DNA from: Nymphaea colorata
Lineage: Eukaryota > Streptophyta > Magnoliopsida > Nymphaeales > Nymphaeaceae
Length of the DNA: 64,000 nt
Reading direction: 5' to 3'
Assembly: GCF_008831285.2 (NCBI RefSeq)
Contig: NC_045141.1
Location: 5,411,224-5,475,223, forward strand
The notes under the pieces were generated by a model that worked only from the letters and a program-made list of their open reading frames with translations, was not told the origin of the DNA and ran no database searches. Shown in pieces: positions 46,690 through 58,356 of this stretch; the first letter of the stretch is position 1; the number at the start of each line of letters is the position of its first letter. The translations under genes and the position numbers were made by a program.

Positions 46690-48330
46690 GATGGGAAGAA
46701 CAGAGGAAAAGAATCAGAAGTGAAGAAATTAGGCAAATTAAGGAAGAGATCAAACTTACAAAGGTGAGCAAGTGGGCACGCGCCCCTCTAATTAGATCCA
46801 CCGCTGCCGTGGTGGAGAGTACATAAATACAACAAGACTCTTGCCTTCTTTTAACTCAGAAAATTAAATTTCTCAAGTTGCTGAGTTTATGAGTGAATAA
46901 ATCTTTAAGGGTATATTTGTTTGCCTCCAATCAGAAGCTTTACCAAGTTGGACTATGGTGAGCCCCATATATTTTTTCTGCTAAAAAAATATGGGAAAAA
47001 TGTCTCAATCCCAAGCTTCTACACTTCCCTTTTCTCATGTTTGCTGGTTTCTTTTTCTAGGGTTTTCATCTATCATATTTTATTATGTAAAAAATTTGGA
47101 TGCGTGATCTTGTTTTTCTTTTCTTTTCTCAAAATCACAAAGCTTATTTAGATATCAGGCTTGGGCAATTTATGGGTCTTGCACCAAGGACTGGATAATA
47201 AGATACAACTCTAACCTTCTGCCCAAAATTGCTGACCCAAGACGAGAACGGGAGAGAGGAATGGATATGTAAATTACTGGATGTTAAAAATATTTTCTTC
47301 CCATACAACCTAACTTTTAACATATCGTCTTAAAATTAAGTAATTTGGTATATATCCAATTGGATAGTAAATTCAAAATAAAACAAAGCTGAATTTATAT
47401 ATCCAAATCCAAATTTAAATATCTGAGTCCAATGCATAGTTAAAATCGGAGTTTGAATATACATCAAATCCAAAGTTATTACAACTAAAAATGTTCTCAA
47501 AGTTCTAAATCTGGGCCCGGTTCAAAGTAATTGTGTTTTCATATAGAACAACCATCTTTTATATTTTTATGATGTAATCATCGCACCCACCGTTTTGTGT
47601 AGGGATAAGTTTATAAACTCCCTCAGTGCCTTGTGTTGCCATTTAGTTTATAAAGGAGCTAAGAGGGTGTTTGGCAATAGAGACACTTTGTGAGTGTCCC
47701 ATGGATCTACAGCAAAATTATAGAAGGTTCATTGGACACTAGAGCTATTGTTTCATGAACCTTTATAAATTTTCTGGGCAGATTCATGGAACCTTTACAA
47801 TCAATGCCTTAAAGGAACACATTGCTCACGTGCACTTATTCATTATTTATTAAAATATGAGAAGCATTTTTCAATTAATAGATTTGTTTCCACAACAATT
47901 TAGGAGCAACAAGTATTTCCTAATCAACGTTCTAATAGTTTGAAAGTTCTTAGAAGGTATAATCACCCCATGTTTTATAAAATTCAATATTTATCATTTT
48001 TCAAACATTTCATGATAGCAACTGCCTCAGCCCTTGCCCCACTTCCAACTGTATAGCAAACTTGGCCACGCACCCACCAAATGGGTGTCGCTTGCAAAAA
48101 TACACCCTCCATCGCTACCGTCTCCACAAGGAATGGGCAAATCCCACATTTCTTCACCACTCGCACTGCCCAGTTCTTTTTCTTCACCATATGTTGCAAG
48201 GTTATCTGAAGATCTCGGATACAAAAAGGACCTGAGGCAGAAGACGGAATTTTAGAAGTGCCGCAGCTGCTGCCGCAGGAGGGCATTCCAGGCGTGACTT
48301 TCTCTCGAGCGTGTTTTTTTCTGGAGGCGA
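46690..48330. other. duplicated non-coding DNA; uncertain open frame at 47,984-48,367 (-)
   Basis: Counterpart of 18,906-20,560. The 127-codon minus frame at 47,984-48,367 is broken in block A. A different, plus-strand reading near 48,230-48,400 is also partly open. I recognise neither. It may be the remnant of a host exon next to the copia insertion. Confidence 0.35.
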
Positions 48331-48533
48331 TCCAGAGGTCGAGTAAGGCGGCCTTGGATTCGGGCACGTGTCTAGTATTTTTTATCCAATTTCAGATTTT
48401 TTGGAAAATCCTGTGAAGAGATACGGAATTTACAAGTGCCACAGGTTTCTAAAGGTCCCTATGGCCTCCTTCGACAGAGAGACTCGCCTGCGACCCAGAC
48501 TGTCTTCAGCTGGGAATCCGCAGTGCCAATATC

Positions 48534-51500
48534 ATGGCTGACGCTGCTAGCTCAAATCAAAGAGATGAAGCATTCAAGGGAGCCAAGTCCACCGTGCATA
48601 GTACCCTGAAAATGACCTCCACCCCACTCAATTGTGCTAACTATTTGAGTTGGGCGAAGGCTGCTCACTTGGTTCCTATTGGAAGATCAAAGGCATGATA
48701 TATTAACGGGAAAACCAAAGCTCCAGCCACTACTGTTCCCAACTATGATGAATGGGAATCAGAGAATGACATGGTTATGGCATGGCTGCTCAACTCTATG
48801 GAACCATCCATAGCAAATCTGTTCACATATCAAGATACCGCACACGGAATATGGGAGGCTCTAAAAGAACTTTACAGTGAGCAAAATAATCTTGCTCAAG
48901 TATACTAGATACAATGCGAGATTGCCGATCTCACCGTCCATGACCAAGATGTGCAGCGGTACATTGGGAGACTAAGGAGTCTATATGATGAGCTCCTTCA
49001 ATATGGACCAGTGACCTCTGATCCAGTCATTTACAGACAGCATTTTGAAGAAGATCAAATCTTCAAGGTCCTCATTGGATTGAGTGAGGACTATGAAGCC
49101 ATAAGGACTCAAATCCTGAATACTATGCTGCTGCCAAAATCCAATGCTATTTGTCAAATGATTCAGAGAGAGGTGTCAAGGCGAAGAGTCATGAGCATCC
49201 CTCCTAAAACGGACTCCATAGAAGACAGCCAAGAAAGAATGACGTGCCTTTCACAATTGGGCACTAATCAAGGCATACAAAGGTACCACTTAAACACACA
49301 GAAAAAGCACAGCAAACTTAAGTATAGTCACTGCAGGAAATTGGGTCACATACGTGATCGCTGCTGGGAACTTGTGCAGCGACCACGGAAGAAAAAGGGT
49401 TCTTCTTCAATCCCAAACAAATACGTCTACCTTGCAAACTTTGTCACCAAAGATGACCTGGAAAAATTCTTTCAGAAATTCTCTAAAGCAAATCTATTAT
49501 CTTCCCAACCAGTGGGTGATATCTCAGAAGGTAAGTTCTGTGCCTTATTGAATGCCACTAAAAATAAATCCTGGATAGTTGATTCTGGTGCTACTGATCA
49601 CATGACCAATGATCCCACAATACTTGCCGATCTAAACAAGGATCTTCATCGTTCTGTTTTTTCTGCTGCTGGGTCATCTACGGTTGTTGCTGGCATTGGA
49701 AAAACATCCTTCGTGAAAAATATTATTTCTGCTTTACTTCTTCCTAAGCTTGCTGTCAACCTTATGTCTGTTAGCAAAATCACTCAAAATTATGATTGTC
49801 TGGCTGTTTTCTCCAAGAAGGATGTAGCATTTCAGGACCTGATCTCAAAGAAGGTGATTGGGAAGGGCCGACGCATGGTGACCTCTACACTTTGGACACC
49901 GAATGTTTGAGTTTTTTCTCCAAATAAAAATTGACTCAAAGGACGGACTATCAAATTTGACATGCTCGACTAGGACACATATACGATCGGAACCTCGGTC
50001 CCCTCACCATTGATGATAATCAAGCGTGTAATGCATGCGAATTCGCCAAATTCACACACCTCACCTTCCAGCCAATTCATGAAAGGTTTGAAAAAGCTTT
50101 TGATCTCATTCACTCAGATGTTTGGGGGCCTACTCCAGAGGACTCTCATGCTGGTTTTAAGTTCTATGTCTCTTTCATTGATGATATGACTCGTGTAACA
50201 TGGATTTATTTTCTCAAAAATAAGGGTTAAGTGCCAAAAATTTTTGAAGAATTCTATGCCCTCATTCTCCCTCAATATGGTGCTAAGATTAAAATGCCTC
50301 GCTTTGACAATGGTGGTGAATATGTGAATGATGCATTGAAAAACTTCATGAGGAAGCATGGAATACAACCCAAATATACCTGCATCGGGACGCCTCAGCA
50401 AAACGGCATTGCGGAAAGAAAAAACCGACAGTTTCTGAATATTTCTCGGGTTCTTCTGATGCACAAGAACGTACCTCAGATTTTTTGAAGCGAAGCCATT
50501 GGGACAGCATGTTATATATCCAATCGAGTTCCAAACTCTAGCATAGAAGGAAAAATTCCTCTTGAACTCCTTCTCAATAAGCCGCTGTCACTTAAACACC
50601 TCAGGGTGTTTGGGTGCAAATGTTTCATACAAGTACAAGAAAGATTTAGAAATAAATTCCAGTGACATGCGATTAAGTGTATATTCTTTGGATACTCAAG
50701 CAAGAAGAGAGGTTATCGCTGTTTTGACCCTCTCTCTAAACGTATGATTGTATCTCAGGATGTAAAATTCTATGAAAGTCAACATTTCTCTGACTGCTGC
50801 ATAAAGGGGGAGGCAAATAACAGAAACTCTGCTGAAAATAGTGTTGATGATACTCCACGTCCGCTGGCTGACATCTTTGCAAGTCAAATGCCTACATGCC
50901 AACCAGGGATTGCCCACTTTCCCAGTAACAATAGCAGCCTTGAAACACTATTTTGGAGGAAGACGAACCACCTACCAACGTCAAATCTCAACCAGGCGTA
51001 AGACGTTCCTCTAGAGTGACTCGGCCTCCATCCAAGTTAAGTGATTACTATACTTACTTATCCGTTGGAAGTCTTCATTCACTAGACAATTATCTCTCTT
51101 TTGAAGTTCTCTCGCATAATTACAAGTCATACATCTTTGTTATTTATGGTCATCAAGAGCCAAGAAACTTTAATGAAGCTAGTGCAGTCTTATGGTGGAG
51201 GGCAGCTATGGAAGAAGAAATCAAGGTGCTTGAAAAGAACTATACTTGGGATCTTGTTCCTCTACCAGACGAAAAGAAACTGGTAGGTTGTAAGTGGATC
51301 TACAAAATAAAGTTCAAGAGCAATGGAGAAGTGGAGCGATATAAGGCTCGCCTCGTTGCAAAGGGCTTCACTGAGACAGAAGGAATCGATTACAATGAAA
51401 CCATTGCCCCGGTAGCAAAAATGAACACGGTGAGAACTCTTCTTGCAGTTGCACCTACAAAAAGGTGGAATCTTCTCTAACTTGATGTAAAAAATGCATT

Positions 51501-52695
51501 TTTCCATGGTGAATTGGAACAAGAGGTCTACATGGAAGTACCGCAAGGAGTTAACTGCCGATCTGAACATTTTTTGCAAACTAAGGAAAGCTCTTTACGG
51601 ATTGAAGCAATCACCTCATGCCTGGTTTGCTCGTCTAAAGACAGCACTCATCAATTATGGATTTCAGCAAAGCTCTGCAGATTACGCCATGTTCACATTC
51701 ACCAGAAAATCCAAGGTAACCATTTTGCTTGTGGACGGGGATGATATCATACTTACTAGAGATGACTTTGAGATCATGCAGGCTATAAAAAAACATTTAA
51801 ATAGCGAGTTTGAAATCAAAGATCTTGGACTGTTACAATACTTCCTTGGAATAGAGGTGGCTCACTCTGAAAAAGGAGTATTTATATGTCAACGCAAATA
51901 CACGATTGATCTCTTGAAAGATACTGGATATCTAGGCACCAAACCCGCAAACACACCCCTTGAGATGAACTGCATGCTAAGGAAAGAAGATGATGATATT
52001 TTTGAAAACAAAGAAAGTTTCCAAAAACTAGTTGGAAAACTAATATATTTGACAGTTATGCGGCCTGACATTATGTATGTTGTCAGTGTCATTAGCCAAT
52101 TCATGCACCAACCAAGATCCCATCATGTTGAGTCAGCTCACCGGATTTTGAGGTAAAGGGGACATCGGGAAAGGGAATCCTATTGAGACGCGAGCAATCT
52201 CCTCACATTACTGGCTATTGTGATCCAGACTAGGCTGGGGACCCAAATGACAAATGGTCAACATCAGGTAACTGCATGTTTCTTGGAAGAAATTTGATCA
52301 CTTGGCGAAGTAAAAAACAAGCCGTAGTAGCCTGATCCAGCGCAGAGGCAGAATACCAAGCCATGGCCATATGTACGTGTGAATTGATTTGGCTTAAGTC
52401 CCTCCTTAAGGATATGGGGGTCGAAACTCACTCCCCAATGGAACTTAAGTGCGACAACATGGCTGCTATTCATATTGGTGCGAATCCCGAATTTCATGAA
52501 CGAACAAAACATATCGAAGTCGACTGTCATTTCGTTCGAGAAAAAATTCAAGATGGCATCATTGCAACTTCTCATGTTAGAAGCGAAAACCAGCTCACCG
52601 ACATCTTGACAAAAAGTCTTGGGAAAGAAAGGCAAAGGATTATTACGGACAAGTTGGGGCAGACTGATGTCTGCCTACCAACTTGAGGGGGAGTT
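48534..52695 (+). pseudogene. nearly complete but dead Ty1/copia gag-pol
   Basis: Copia polyprotein in order. Gag starts at 48,534 (MADAASSNQRDEAF), with stops at about 48,699 and 48,906. The zinc knuckle reads YSHCRKLGHIRDRC, with the first Cys as Tyr. Protease has DSGATDHMT (about 49,579). Integrase has HARLGH, CNACEFAKF, DVWGP, DNGGEY and NGIAERKNR, with stops at about 50,227 and 50,486. RT has CKWIYKIKFKSNGEVERYKA (about 51,291) and, at the catalytic site, VDGDDIILT instead of YVDDIIL. RNase H has AEAEYQAMA (about 52,346). A polypurine tract (GAGGGGGAG) precedes the 3' LTR. The order protease-integrase-RT-RNase H defines copia. No 5' LTR is seen; the flank at 48,360-48,460 is shared with block A. 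Confidence 0.92.
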
Positions 52696-53095
52696 TGTTA
52701 GCACATTTGGAAGGAAGCTCTGTCACCGTCTCCTCCTTGGAAAGAAATCCTCAGCAGCTAATGTTCCTCTCCTTCTTGGAAAGACATCCTCACCAGCTAA
52801 CGGTTGATCATATCTTTGGAAAGAGGAGCAACATAACGAGAATCTCATCAATATCGTCTTACCAAGCTCGTCTTACCTCTTTAACATGTTGCCTTTTTTC
52901 TCAGCAACTCCCTGATTTCCAGGGATCTTAAACCGTTGGGATAGGTAAGGGAAGAAGGGGCTGTAACTCTTTATAAGGAGATCATTCAAACGACATCAGT
53001 AAGAAAAAATAAGAGACAAAAAACAGAGCTTTCTCTGTTTTCGTGGATGTAGGCTATTAACGCCAAACCACATTAAATTTGTGCTGCCCCGTTTT
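52696..53095 (+). repeat. 3' LTR of the block B copia
   Basis: Begins TGTTAGCACATTTGG right after the polypurine tract. It holds short internal repeats (CTTGGAAAGA(A/C)ATCCTCA(G/C)CAG) and a late AACGCCAAACCACATTAAAT phrase typical of copia LTR U5 regions. The right edge is uncertain (about 53,070-53,110) because the next sequence is a gene fragment with no visible boundary. Confidence 0.6.
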
Positions 53096-53100
53096 TCTTC

Positions 53101-53800
53101 CTACCTTCCTTCCATGAAATTTAACACCTTCTCCATCATGGCCTTGATTTCCTCCTTTCTACCAATGTATCCAATCACCATAATACAATCTAAAGCAGCC
53201 GATTGCAAGCCCTCGTCTTCCGAATCCAAGGCCTTTATGATCTTGGGGAGCTCCCTGCTTTGGTGGATCTCATCGACAAAGAGGCCTTTGATGGCGATGA
53301 TCAAGCTACAGAGGACCCTGAGGCCGTCGGCGGAGCCCAATTCCACCTGGGCCATCGCCATCGGGCTCATCACCACCTGACCCATGAACATGTCCTTGTT
53401 GAATGTCACTAGAGCTCACTAGAGCTGCCAAGGTGAAGGGGCAGTTCTCCCTAACCCACCTGGACACCTTCCTGTCACACAGGACCGATTCGAGCAAAGA
53501 AAAAGCCCGGGACCTCAGCACAGCATCCTGGAGACCTGGGTCTCGAAGACCGACAGCAGCCCGACGACCTTCAGCTCCTCCTCATCCTCACTGAGCAGCA
53601 ACTTCACCAGCTTCTTGACGCTCTTCCAGTCGATCCATGCCTGAATCTCTGACTCGATGACACCGCTGACACACATGATGTCACTGCTGAAGATGCGGCC
53701 CCTGATGAAGGAACTGTTGATGGTGAGGTAGGAGTGGGGGAGCTGGTTGTCCACCTAGGAGCGGAGGCTGCAAAGGTGGTGGGTGAGGTCGGCAAGCACC
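53101..53800 (-). pseudogene. ARM-repeat protein gene fragment
   Basis: The minus strand reads as armadillo-type repeats: NQLPHSYLTINSSFIRGRIF, then [60 protein letters not shown] and [20 protein letters not shown]. Helical repeat units of about 42 residues and wording like [26 protein letters not shown] fit plant ARM-repeat proteins, which act as protein-binding scaffolds. Two frameshifts (about 53,520 and 53,410), a stop at about 53,756 (RS*VDNQ) and truncation at both ends make it a relic. Its GC content is well above the surroundings. The 3' end lies against the copia LTR end. Confidence 0.75.
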
Positions 53801-53927
53801 CATCAACTAAGCATCACACACTCACCATTTGTAGTTCAGGTGAATAGCACTCTTGAGAATCGAGTTGACAATCGGCCCTTTGTGAATAATACCAGTCTGA
53901 CCTGCTAGGCTACCTATAAAAGCCCAT

Positions 53928-53949
53928 TCATTATATATATATATATGTC

Positions 53950-53982
<33 letters not shown>

Positions 53983-54001
53983 ATATATACATACATATAT
54001 A
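53928..54001. repeat. compound (TA)n/(TATATG)n microsatellite
   Basis: Several TA runs interrupted by TGTC and CATA. Confidence 0.9.
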
Positions 54002-54049
54002 GTATTTGATTTGCAATATGTTGTCATCTTATATATTTTACAGGGAACT

Positions 54050-55720
54050 TGCCACAATTAGTTTGTTACTTTTAGTGACTATGCTTTTTTTCTACCTCAA
54101 CCATGTTACTTCTAGTGACTATGATGTCAACTACACAAATCATCAATGAGGATTTTATGGACATATCTAATTGTGACTCATGAACCCCAAGTGTGATGAG
54201 CAAGGACATGCCTTGTTAGCCTTTTTTTGACTTAGACAATGGTTTATTGAGGCGATAAACATGATTGGAACCCATTAATCTTAAAACCATGTTGGTTGCA
54301 TCATGAACCACCTTTTACTTTAGTATCTGTTGTGAGAAAGTATTGACACCTAATTCATGTAAAGATCTACCCATCGAGATAGGCATGGTTGAGATCAATG
54401 GTTTTGTAGTTTGGTTAACAATAGGACTATAAGTTTCAGATTAGTATGTCCCTTCTTATGGATTATACCTTCTGCAAAGTGGCGAGACTTATACTAAGCA
54501 ATTGAGCCATTAGAGTTCCTCCCTATTAATCTAAATATCCATCCACATCTAACATTATTATGTGAGCTGTTGGCTGGGACGAGCCCACAATTGATTTGTA
54601 TAAAAAGACCCCAACTCTTCTTCTGTAGCTTGAGCGCTTTTAGGATTACATTTTGCTTTAAGAGGAACTCTGAGTTCAACTTAACTTGTATTGACTTCAC
54701 TAAGGAGACACAAAGGAAGACTATATTTGGATGGAAAATAAGCATTTAATGCTCTTGTTTCATCCATAGATTGGTTAATCATATGGTGAGTTCAAATTAA
54801 TTAGTTCTATTATTGTATGTCTTTCACTAGATGGGTCTGAACTCCAGTTCCATTTCATGATTTCCTTTCCTTTCTTCTTCTCTTGGTTGGTTGATGGGAC
54901 ATGGGGCTTCATGTACAAATAGGTGATTCATGATATATTCTTGACCAAGCTATGGGTTGATGAAGATAGACAAAGTTTCATTTTGGGCAAGATATATTTT
55001 GAATGTCTCTTGAATTGCATTGGAAATGGGGCTTGGATTATTTGGTTTAGTTTAAATTACAGTTAGTTTTTTAATTAATTAATAGCATTTAAAAACTGCA
55101 AACTGTTTTCTTCATAGAAAACAGTATGTTGAGAAATGCATGTATTGCAAGAGTGAGGAGCCATGACATATATATCCTTTATAAAGTTCATTTTCAATAT
55201 AAAACCACATGCTTTGACTTTAAATCTAATAATTCTCAAATTGAAAAAAATGAAGGTCACAAGTGCAGGCAAAATTTTCATAAAGGCTTTCTTGTTTGAA
55301 CTGTTTATGCGCAAACATTGAAGCACTTTGCTTGTATAAATTTTTCTCGTTGGTGCCTTGGACTAAAACTTTTCATTTCTAATGATCCTAAACCATAAAT
55401 TTGTGAGGACAAAAGTCAAAAAAATGGTGATTATCATGTGTAAACAACATATTTTTCTTAGTGCACATTAACATGTAAAGCATCTTTGAGATCAAATTTT
55501 TGAATATGAAGGGAAAACAATGTGAGCTTACCAAACAGTGTGAGATCAACTTTACATTCATTTTTGTTGGTGATAGCATTGCCAATATCTGCTGCCATGT
55601 GATGTGTTGCTCTAGAATCTAGATACCATATACCATCTTGAAGCAAGCTCGATTCCGGCCATGTAGCAAAAGCTTGGGTATGTCATAGCATTGCCTTGCC
55701 GTATGGTTTTTCCATCAAAT
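54050..55720 (-). pseudogene. decayed minus-strand Ty1/copia relic
   Basis: Read from high to low coordinates. The protease part has WYLDSRATHHMAA (about 55,630, DSGATHH with Gly to Arg). A GAG-pre segment has KNMLFTHDNHHFFDFCPHKF (about 55,400-55,460) and, after shifts, VLVQGTNEKNLYK. Integrase is not recognisable. RT pieces are YSPIVNQTTKPLIS (about 54,400-54,440), VYRLNKPLSKSKKG (about 54,215-54,260), and MICVVDIIVTRSN (about 54,105-54,145), in place of the YVDDIIVTGSN catalytic box. Frames are broken throughout. It belongs to a further copia lineage and has no counterpart in copy 1 of the duplication. Confidence 0.7.
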
Positions 55721-55992
55721 TGGTGGGCAGTCGGATTATTCCTATAAAACTTTGCATTCTCGCTGCATGAGAAAGTATCAAGAGATGTTTAAAAAATGAA
55801 GTACATGATTGAATATTTCTCTTCCCTTAGACACTAGTATGAAAAAACTACCAAGACAAGTTTTGAAAACTGAATACATGATTGAATCTTACATGCTAGT
55901 ATGACAATGTAGCAAGAGAAGTTTTGAAGACGAAGTACATGACTGAATGTGTCTCTTCCCTGGCCACTATGTTGTCGTTTTGACCCTCTTTG

Positions 55993-56159
55993 GCAGTGGC
56001 TTAGTCACATGTGGGCTAAGCTGCTCAGACCAGCTCTTTAAAAAAAATTTATTTTTTACATTAGCAAATTTAATATTTTTTTTTCTTTTATAACCCCTAA
56101 AGATATAAATGTTTTTAAAGAAGGGTCACTCCAGCTAATTTTTTTGACTCCACCACTGC
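55993..56159. mobile_element. MITE with GCAGTGG / CCACTGC ends
   Basis: Starts GCAGTGGCTTAGTCACATG and ends TTTTTTGACTCCACCACTGC, an inverted pair (GCAGTGG..AGTCA). Related to 22,154-22,332 and 57,793-57,971. AT-rich interior, non-coding. Confidence 0.55.
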
Positions 56160-56885
56160 TCTTTGAATGACAAACACAATGGCATTACTTTTATTTAATG
56201 ATATGGACAAGGCTGTATCCACTCCAATTAAATAGCTTCTTCATCTCATTTAAATAATAGGTGCTGAAAGAAATCAGGCATGACAGTGTAGAACTTCCAA
56301 ATGAACAAATTTGCAGATTGGTAGAAATGATACATCTCATATAAGCAATAAAGAAGGCAATAGGCCGATCTACCTCTCGAGATCTTGTGAGTTTCAATCC
56401 ATAGACACGTCCAAGACATGATATTTGATGAATGATGCTGAATGAATGAGATGCATGAATGACTTATGTTGATGTTTGTGGAATCACTCGCATCAAAACA
56501 ATTTAATTACGTGGTCTACTTTGCCTAGTATATTGTTCGTCAAGTATTGCTTCAAACTTAAATTACTGTTATCTTGTAATATATTGTAGTCAACTATTTG
56601 GAATTGACATGCCATAGCATAGCTACTTGGCTTGAGGGGCGCGCTGACAGTACATTCTTAGTTCCATTCTTATGGGTGCTACTTCTCTAGACTTTGGAAA
56701 CAAAGGAACTGAAATGTGCGTCAAAGAAGGTTGAATGATCTCATCATTTCCTAGATTTGAAACATAGATCATCTGCCAATACCTGTGGCCACTTCAGTTA
56801 GAATCAAGTAGTAGTATCACGTGCATATCATGGTGCGTCTTTGACTCCCATTTCCAGTGGCGGAGATAGGCATTTCTGGTTAAGT
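56160..56885. other. no supported gene
   Basis: AT-rich. A CCAGTGGCGGAGATAGGCAT scrap of the CAGTGG MITE family lies at 56,856-56,875, just before the next AT-rich element. Confidence 0.5.
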
Positions 56886-57303
56886 AAGGATGTCAATATA
56901 TTCGATTTTAATCAGATATTGAACCAAACCATTCTGAAAAACCAGTTATAGAAAAAAAATATAATGTCCAATGGAAAAATCAGATCAGCTTTGGATTCAG
57001 ATATATGTAAATATTTGATCAGATTCAAATTCAGATCAGATTTAGTTTTAAACAAATATCATACATCTAATACTCTTATATATTGAAAGTCAGCTAGATT
57101 TGGTTCAAAATTCAGATTAAGAAGTGAATGCAAAGTTGGATTCAGATCATATTCAGATTGCAAAATTGGATTTCAGACTTAGATATGGACTTTATTCATT
57201 CATGTTCAAATCAGAATTCAAATATGAACACGTGAGTATTTGAAAAAGAAGCTACATATGGTTAAGAGTATATTTTATTCGAATCTGATCCATTGACATC
57301 CCT
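56886..57303. mobile_element. MITE-like AT-rich element, best-preserved copy
   Basis: Starts AAGGATGTCAATATATTCGA and ends ATCCATTGACATCCCT. The terminal GGATGTCAAT is a perfect 10-base inverted repeat, with weaker similarity continuing inward (TCAGAT, GATT). The interior is the GATCAGATTCAAATTCAG-type repeat. Non-coding. Confidence 0.6.
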
Positions 57304-57398
57304 ATGGCTGATGGCATATGACAAGCAAACCTATGTGGCAGCTCCTATGGCAAGATCCACAATCCAAGTCCACTCCTCATTGAAAAGCTGTTGACCCT

Positions 57399-58356
57399 GC
57401 CGGCAGCTGCTCTTACAAGCCCACATGTGGCTTATTCGCTGCTCTTTTTGGCCATTGATATGCTTAAGAAAGATTCTATCAGCACCTCTTTGCGATGCTA
57501 AGCTTGCCCGTTGCATTCCTTCCAATTGCAAATCCCATGCTAATTCATTTCTCAGGGGCTGCATCTTTGTCTTCTGATCTTTGAGTTGAGTTGGACAATT
57601 TATGTGGAAATAGTAGGGATGTCAGCAGATATGCTGACATCTCTAGATATAGGGTAATTGGCAGCTCAGGTTTCCTATGGAAGATGGTGGGTGTTAGGCT
57701 CTGGAATTGTATTAACAAAAAAATGATATTTACAGCAGCCAAAAATGGGGATGCATAGCGTGTTGACCATAGTGAAAACTTAGTACTGTGACCCAGTGGC
57801 AGAGCTACATTATTGCTAGTGTGGGCAATTGCCAACACCAACCCAAAAAAAAATAAACTATTTAGATACAAAAACTTCATTAATTTTCAGTTTTTTACAT
57901 ATCAATGCCCCTTAAGGTTTGAATCTTACACTTGAAGTGCCCCTCAACCAGAAATTTCTGGCTCTACCACTCGCTGCAACCATAAAGAGATGTAATGAGA
58001 TTTTAGGAAATGAAGAGTGGACATGTACCCCTTGGCTCATGTGGGGCTTCCCATAGCTTTAACTTGCTAAATTCATCAAACAAAATAAGAAAAATGGTCA
58101 AAAAGTTTTGTGTTTCCCCTGTTTGGGAGAGCAGAATGAGTATTAGAAGTCATTTTTTACAATAAAGTACCCATAGAGTCCAAGTCTGCTTTTGGTGCCT
58201 TGGAAAAAGGTGCCCACATTATGCATCAATTTTCATATCGGTGCCTTACTTTTGTAGCACAGGCAGTTGACACAATGGGGATTCAAAACGGAAACTAGTA
58301 GTTTACCCACCCGCACCCGCCTAATGCACCAACCCCCTTGGGGATGCAGTTCCCCT
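57399..58356. repeat. duplicated block X' (partner 21,423-22,720)
   Basis: Counterpart of X, shorter because the 384-base AT-rich element is reduced to a 29-base palindrome at 57,616-57,644. It includes the CAGTGG MITE (57,793-57,971). It ends abruptly at 58,356, where sequence from inside the NLR LRR region begins. Confidence 0.85.
57616..57644. mobile_element. 29-base palindromic remnant of a MITE-like element
   Basis: GATGTCAGCA and TGCTGACATC are perfect 10-base inverted arms separated by only GATA. X keeps the same two ends 384 bases apart. This is the element with its interior lost. Confidence 0.8.

Larger units (their letters stand above)
41617..48460. repeat. segmental duplication, block B (partner 12,950-20,690)
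   Basis: Starts with GATACATATAAATATTTTAC exactly where block A restarts after the gap. It contains TPS-B, a copia RT scrap, an NLR N-terminal scrap and the copia element in the same order and strand as block A. Confidence 0.92.

Noticed and set aside
12950-48460. Interpreting blocks A and B as two haplotypes of one locus
   Set aside because: Not excluded, but they lie on one scaffold, differ by many large private indels, and the collinear order continues through X, NLR and T. A tandem duplication is simpler; the gap at 12,850 keeps this open.
57331-57880. minus-strand frames in block X'
   Set aside because: Not conserved in frame with block X and they cross MITE sequence. No recognisable protein.
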